DNA of 14,695 nt from UMGS1052 sp045580005 (lineage in GTDB: Bacteria; Bacillota; Clostridia; Oscillospirales; CAG-382), in the NCBI GenBank assembly GCA_045580005.1, contig JAZNMZ010000087.1, positions 1-14,695 on the forward strand, given 5' to 3'. Position 1 is the stretch's first letter. Every line of letters starts with the position of its first letter. The notes beneath the pieces were generated by a model. It searched no databases, was not told the origin of the DNA, and worked only from the letters and a program-made list of their open reading frames with translations. Positions 12,554 through 14,695 of this stretch are shown here, piece after piece. Position numbers and translations under genes: made by a program.

Positions 12554-14695
12554 TCAGGCTTTCTTGCCCTTGCTCTTTGTTGCCTTGACAGGGCGCTTGC
12601 CATAATAAGCGTTAAGGTACATCTGTCTTATTTCACTCATAAGAGGATATCTCGGGTTTGCACCTGCGCACTGGTCATCAAAAGCCTGCTCAACCATTTC
12701 GTCAAGGTTGTCAAGAAAAGCCTTTTCATCTATACCGTAATCCTTAATTGTTGCCTTGATACCAACCTTTTTCTTAAGCTCGTTTACAGCAGCGATAAGG
12801 CTCTCGAGCTTTTCTTCATCACTCTTGCCTGCAAGTCCAAGGTAGTCTGCAATTTCGGCATAGCGTGCGAGTGTGTGAGGATGGTCGTACTGAGAGAATG
12901 TACCCATCTTTGCAGGGGCATCCGACGCGTTGAAGCGGAGAACCTCCTCTATCATAAGAGCGTTTGCAACACCGTGAGGCAGATGGTGGAACGCGCCGAG
13001 CTTGTGAGCCATAGAGTGGCATACGCCGAGAAAGGCGTTTGCGAATGCCATACCCGCCATTGTAGCGGCGTTTGCCATTTTCTCTCTCGCCTGCACATCT
13101 GTGCTGCCATTCTCATATGCTCTGGGAAGATATTCAAAAATTGTCTTGAGTGCCTTGAGCGCAAGACCATCTGTGTAATCTGTTGCGAGCATTGCGGCAT
13201 ACGCTTCAAGAGCGTGTGTCACAGCGTCGATACCCGACGCAGCTGTAAGTCCGCGGGGCGCCGACATATGGAAATCTGTATCAACGATTGCCATATTGGG
13301 GAGGAGCTCATAATCGGCAAGAGGATACTTCACACCTGTATTTTCGTCTGTAATAACTGCAAAAGGAGTTACCTCAGAGCCAGTACCGGCTGAAGTGGGG
13401 ATTGCGATAAAATATGCCTTTTCGCCCATCTTGGGGAATGTGTAAACACGCTTACGGATATCGATAAATCTCATCGCCATATCCATAAAGTCTGCTTCGG
13501 GATGCTCGTAGAGAACCCACATAATCTTAGCTGCGTCCATAGCAGAGCCGCCTCCAAGAGCAATTATTGTGTCGGGCTTGAATGCCGTCATCTGAGCCGC
13601 GCCCTCTTTTGCACATCCGAGAGTCGGGTCGGGAGCCACATCAAAGAAAGTTGTATGAGCAATGCCCATCTCATCGAGCTTATCTGTAATCGGCTTTGTG
13701 TAGCCATTCTCATAAAGGAATGTATCTGTTACGATAAACGCTCTCTTCTTGCCCATAACGCTCTTGAGCTCATCAAGAGCAACAGGCAGACAGCCTTTCT
13801 TTATATATACCTTTTCGGGTGTTCTGAACCAAAGCATATTTTCCCTTCTTTCTGCCACTGTTTTGATGTTGATAAGGTGCTTTACGCCAACATTTTCGGA
13901 TACCGAGTTGCCGCCCCATGAGCCGCAACCGAGTGTGAGCGACGGAGCGAGCTTGAAGTTATAAAGGTCGCCGATACCGCCGTGAGAGGAGGGTGTGTTA
14001 ACCAAAATTCTGCAGGTCTTCATTCTTCCTGCAAATCTGTCTATTTTTTCGGTTTGTGTAACTTCATTGAGATATACAGAAGATGTATGACCGTAGCCGC
14101 CGTCGGCAACGAGTCTTTCTGCCTTGTCAAGAGCCTCGTCAAAGGTCTTTACCTTGTACATTGCAAGCACGGGAGAGAGCTTTTCGTGAGCAAACTCCTC
14201 AGAAAGCTCAACCGAATCTACCTCGCCGATGAGTATCTTTGTTTCCTCAGGAACATTCACGCCTGCAAGCTCTGCGATTGTTGATGCCCTCTGGCCTACA
14301 ATCTTTGCATTGAGAGCACCGTTGATGATAATGGTCTTTCTTACCTTTTCTGTTTCGCTCTCGTTCAGGAAGTAGCAGCCGCGGCGAGAAAATTCTTCCT
14401 TAACCGCGTCGTATATACTCTCAAGAACAATTACAGACTGCTCGGAAGCGCATATCATACCGTTGTCAAATGTCTTGGAGTGAATAATAGAGTTAACAGC
14501 GAGAAGTATGTCTGCACTGTCATCGATAATAGCCGGAGTGTTGCCTGCACCGACACCAAGGGCAGGCTTGCCTGAAGAGTACGCAGCCTTGACCATACCG
14601 GGGCCACCTGTGGCAAGGATGATGTCTGATTCTTTCATAACAGTATTTGTCATCTCAAGACTTGGAACATCAATCCAGTCGATAATTCCCTCGGG
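12554..14695 (-). CDS. adhE: Bifunctional acetaldehyde-CoA/alcohol dehydrogenase, C-terminal part (5' end off the window)
   Basis: The frame is open from the window edge to the stop at 12554, giving 713 visible residues of a protein usually about 860-880 long. The aldehyde dehydrogenase half shows LATGGPGMVKAAYSSGKP, GVGAGNTPAIID and the catalytic Cys in GMICASEQS. After the linker, the iron-dependent alcohol dehydrogenase half shows GGGSAMDAAKIMW, AIPTSAGTGSEVTPFAVI, the metal ligands in DAVTHALEAYAA and GVCHSMAHKLGAFHHLPHG, and LNAYYGKRP at the end. The C-terminal tail is Lys-rich. It reduces acetyl-CoA to ethanol in two NADH steps and regenerates NAD+ in fermentation; family members assemble into spirosomes. 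The first in-frame ATG visible (14653) is not the start, because EGIIDWIDVPSLE before it is typical internal AdhE sequence. The APH-fold kinase gene follows on the same strand. Confidence 0.97.
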   Translation of the reverse strand, partial: PEGIIDWIDVPSLEMTNTVMKESDIILATGGPGMVKAAYSSGKPALGVGAGNTPAIIDDSADILLAVNSIIHSKTFDNGMICASEQSVIVLESIYDAVKEEFSRRGCYFLNESETEKVRKTIIINGALNAKIVGQRASTIAELAGVNVPEETKILIGEVDSVELSEEFAHEKLSPVLAMYKVKTFDEALDKAERLVADGGYGHTSSVYLNEVTQTEKIDRFAGRMKTCRILVNTPSSHGGIGDLYNFKLAPSLTLGCGSWGGNSVSENVGVKHLINIKTVAERRENMLWFRTPEKVYIKKGCLPVALDELKSVMGKKRAFIVTDTFLYENGYTKPITDKLDEMGIAHTTFFDVAPDPTLGCAKEGAAQMTAFKPDTIIALGGGSAMDAAKIMWVLYEHPEADFMDMAMRFIDIRKRVYTFPKMGEKAYFIAIPTSAGTGSEVTPFAVITDENTGVKYPLADYELLPNMAIVDTDFHMSAPRGLTAASGIDAVTHALEAYAAMLATDYTDGLALKALKTIFEYLPRAYENGSTDVQAREKMANAATMAGMAFANAFLGVCHSMAHKLGAFHHLPHGVANALMIEEVLRFNASDAPAKMGTFSQYDHPHTLARYAEIADYLGLAGKSDEEKLESLIAAVNELKKKVGIKATIKDYGIDEKAFLDNLDEMVEQAFDDQCAGANPRYPLMSEIRQMYLNAYYGKRPVKATKSKGKKA

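Noticed and set aside
12491..13393. 300-residue plus-strand open frame opposite adhE
   Set aside because: It is antisense to confidently identified adhE/kinase coding sequence, is Cys/Ser/Leu-rich without a recognisable domain, and is a shadow of the codon bias of the real genes.

Overview
The window looks like chromosomal DNA from an anaerobic gut-type Clostridia (Ruminococcaceae/Oscillospirales-like). Low-to-moderate GC, strong AGGAGG-type ribosome binding sites, consensus TTGACA/TATAAT promoters, an adhE fermentation gene and a GGGtGRT-family gene all fit. This is inference from gene content and style, not a taxonomic assignment.

Layout. (1) 1-455 (+): 3' end of a GGGtGRT-family gene, followed by a palindromic bidirectional terminator. 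(2) 551-7879 (-): a tightly packed nine-gene operon for catabolism of an unidentified sugar or sugar acid. In transcription order it holds a metallo-beta-lactamase-fold hydrolase, an aldose-1-epimerase-like protein, a zinc dehydrogenase, a 2-hydroxyacid dehydrogenase, an HpcH/HpaI aldolase, a class II aldolase, a PfkB-family KDG-kinase-like protein, a YhcH-family protein and a KDPG-aldolase-like protein. (3) 8027-9088 (+): a divergent LacI-family regulator. The shared intergenic region has a perfect consensus promoter and a LacI-type palindrome beside the predicted operon transcription start. (4) 9089-9492: no gene. It holds a second, decayed copy of the GGGtGRT 3' end plus its terminator, then a small inverted-repeat (MITE-like) element. 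(5) 9493-9699 (-) and 9899-11713 (+): a small Xre repressor and a divergent FkbH-like HAD/GNAT-like protein with a C-terminal SGNH-like region. Three operator-like palindromes lie between them, one inside the -35/-10 spacer of the FkbH-like gene. (6) 11779-12528 and 12554-14695 (-): an APH-fold kinase directly downstream of adhE, whose 5' part is off the window.

The most striking structure is the pair of direct repeats, about 143 bp at 389-531 and about 129 bp at 9200-9328. Each contains the last codons of the GGGtGRT gene and its terminator. They bracket the whole catabolic operon and its regulator, about 8.7 kb in all, so this block looks like an insertion at the 3' end of the GGGtGRT gene. 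Both transcription units of the block run outward into one of the two terminator copies.

Working hypothesis for the operon: the LacI protein senses the sugar or an intermediate. Mutarotase-like, dehydrogenase and hydrolase/lactonase-like proteins would oxidise it to a sugar acid, and kinase and aldolases would cleave the product to pyruvate/DHAP plus an aldehyde or hydroxyacid that the dehydrogenases recycle. No transporter, isomerase or sugar-acid dehydratase is present. Both KDG/KDPG-type enzymes carry substitutions at key positions, so the substrate should not be assumed to be KDG.
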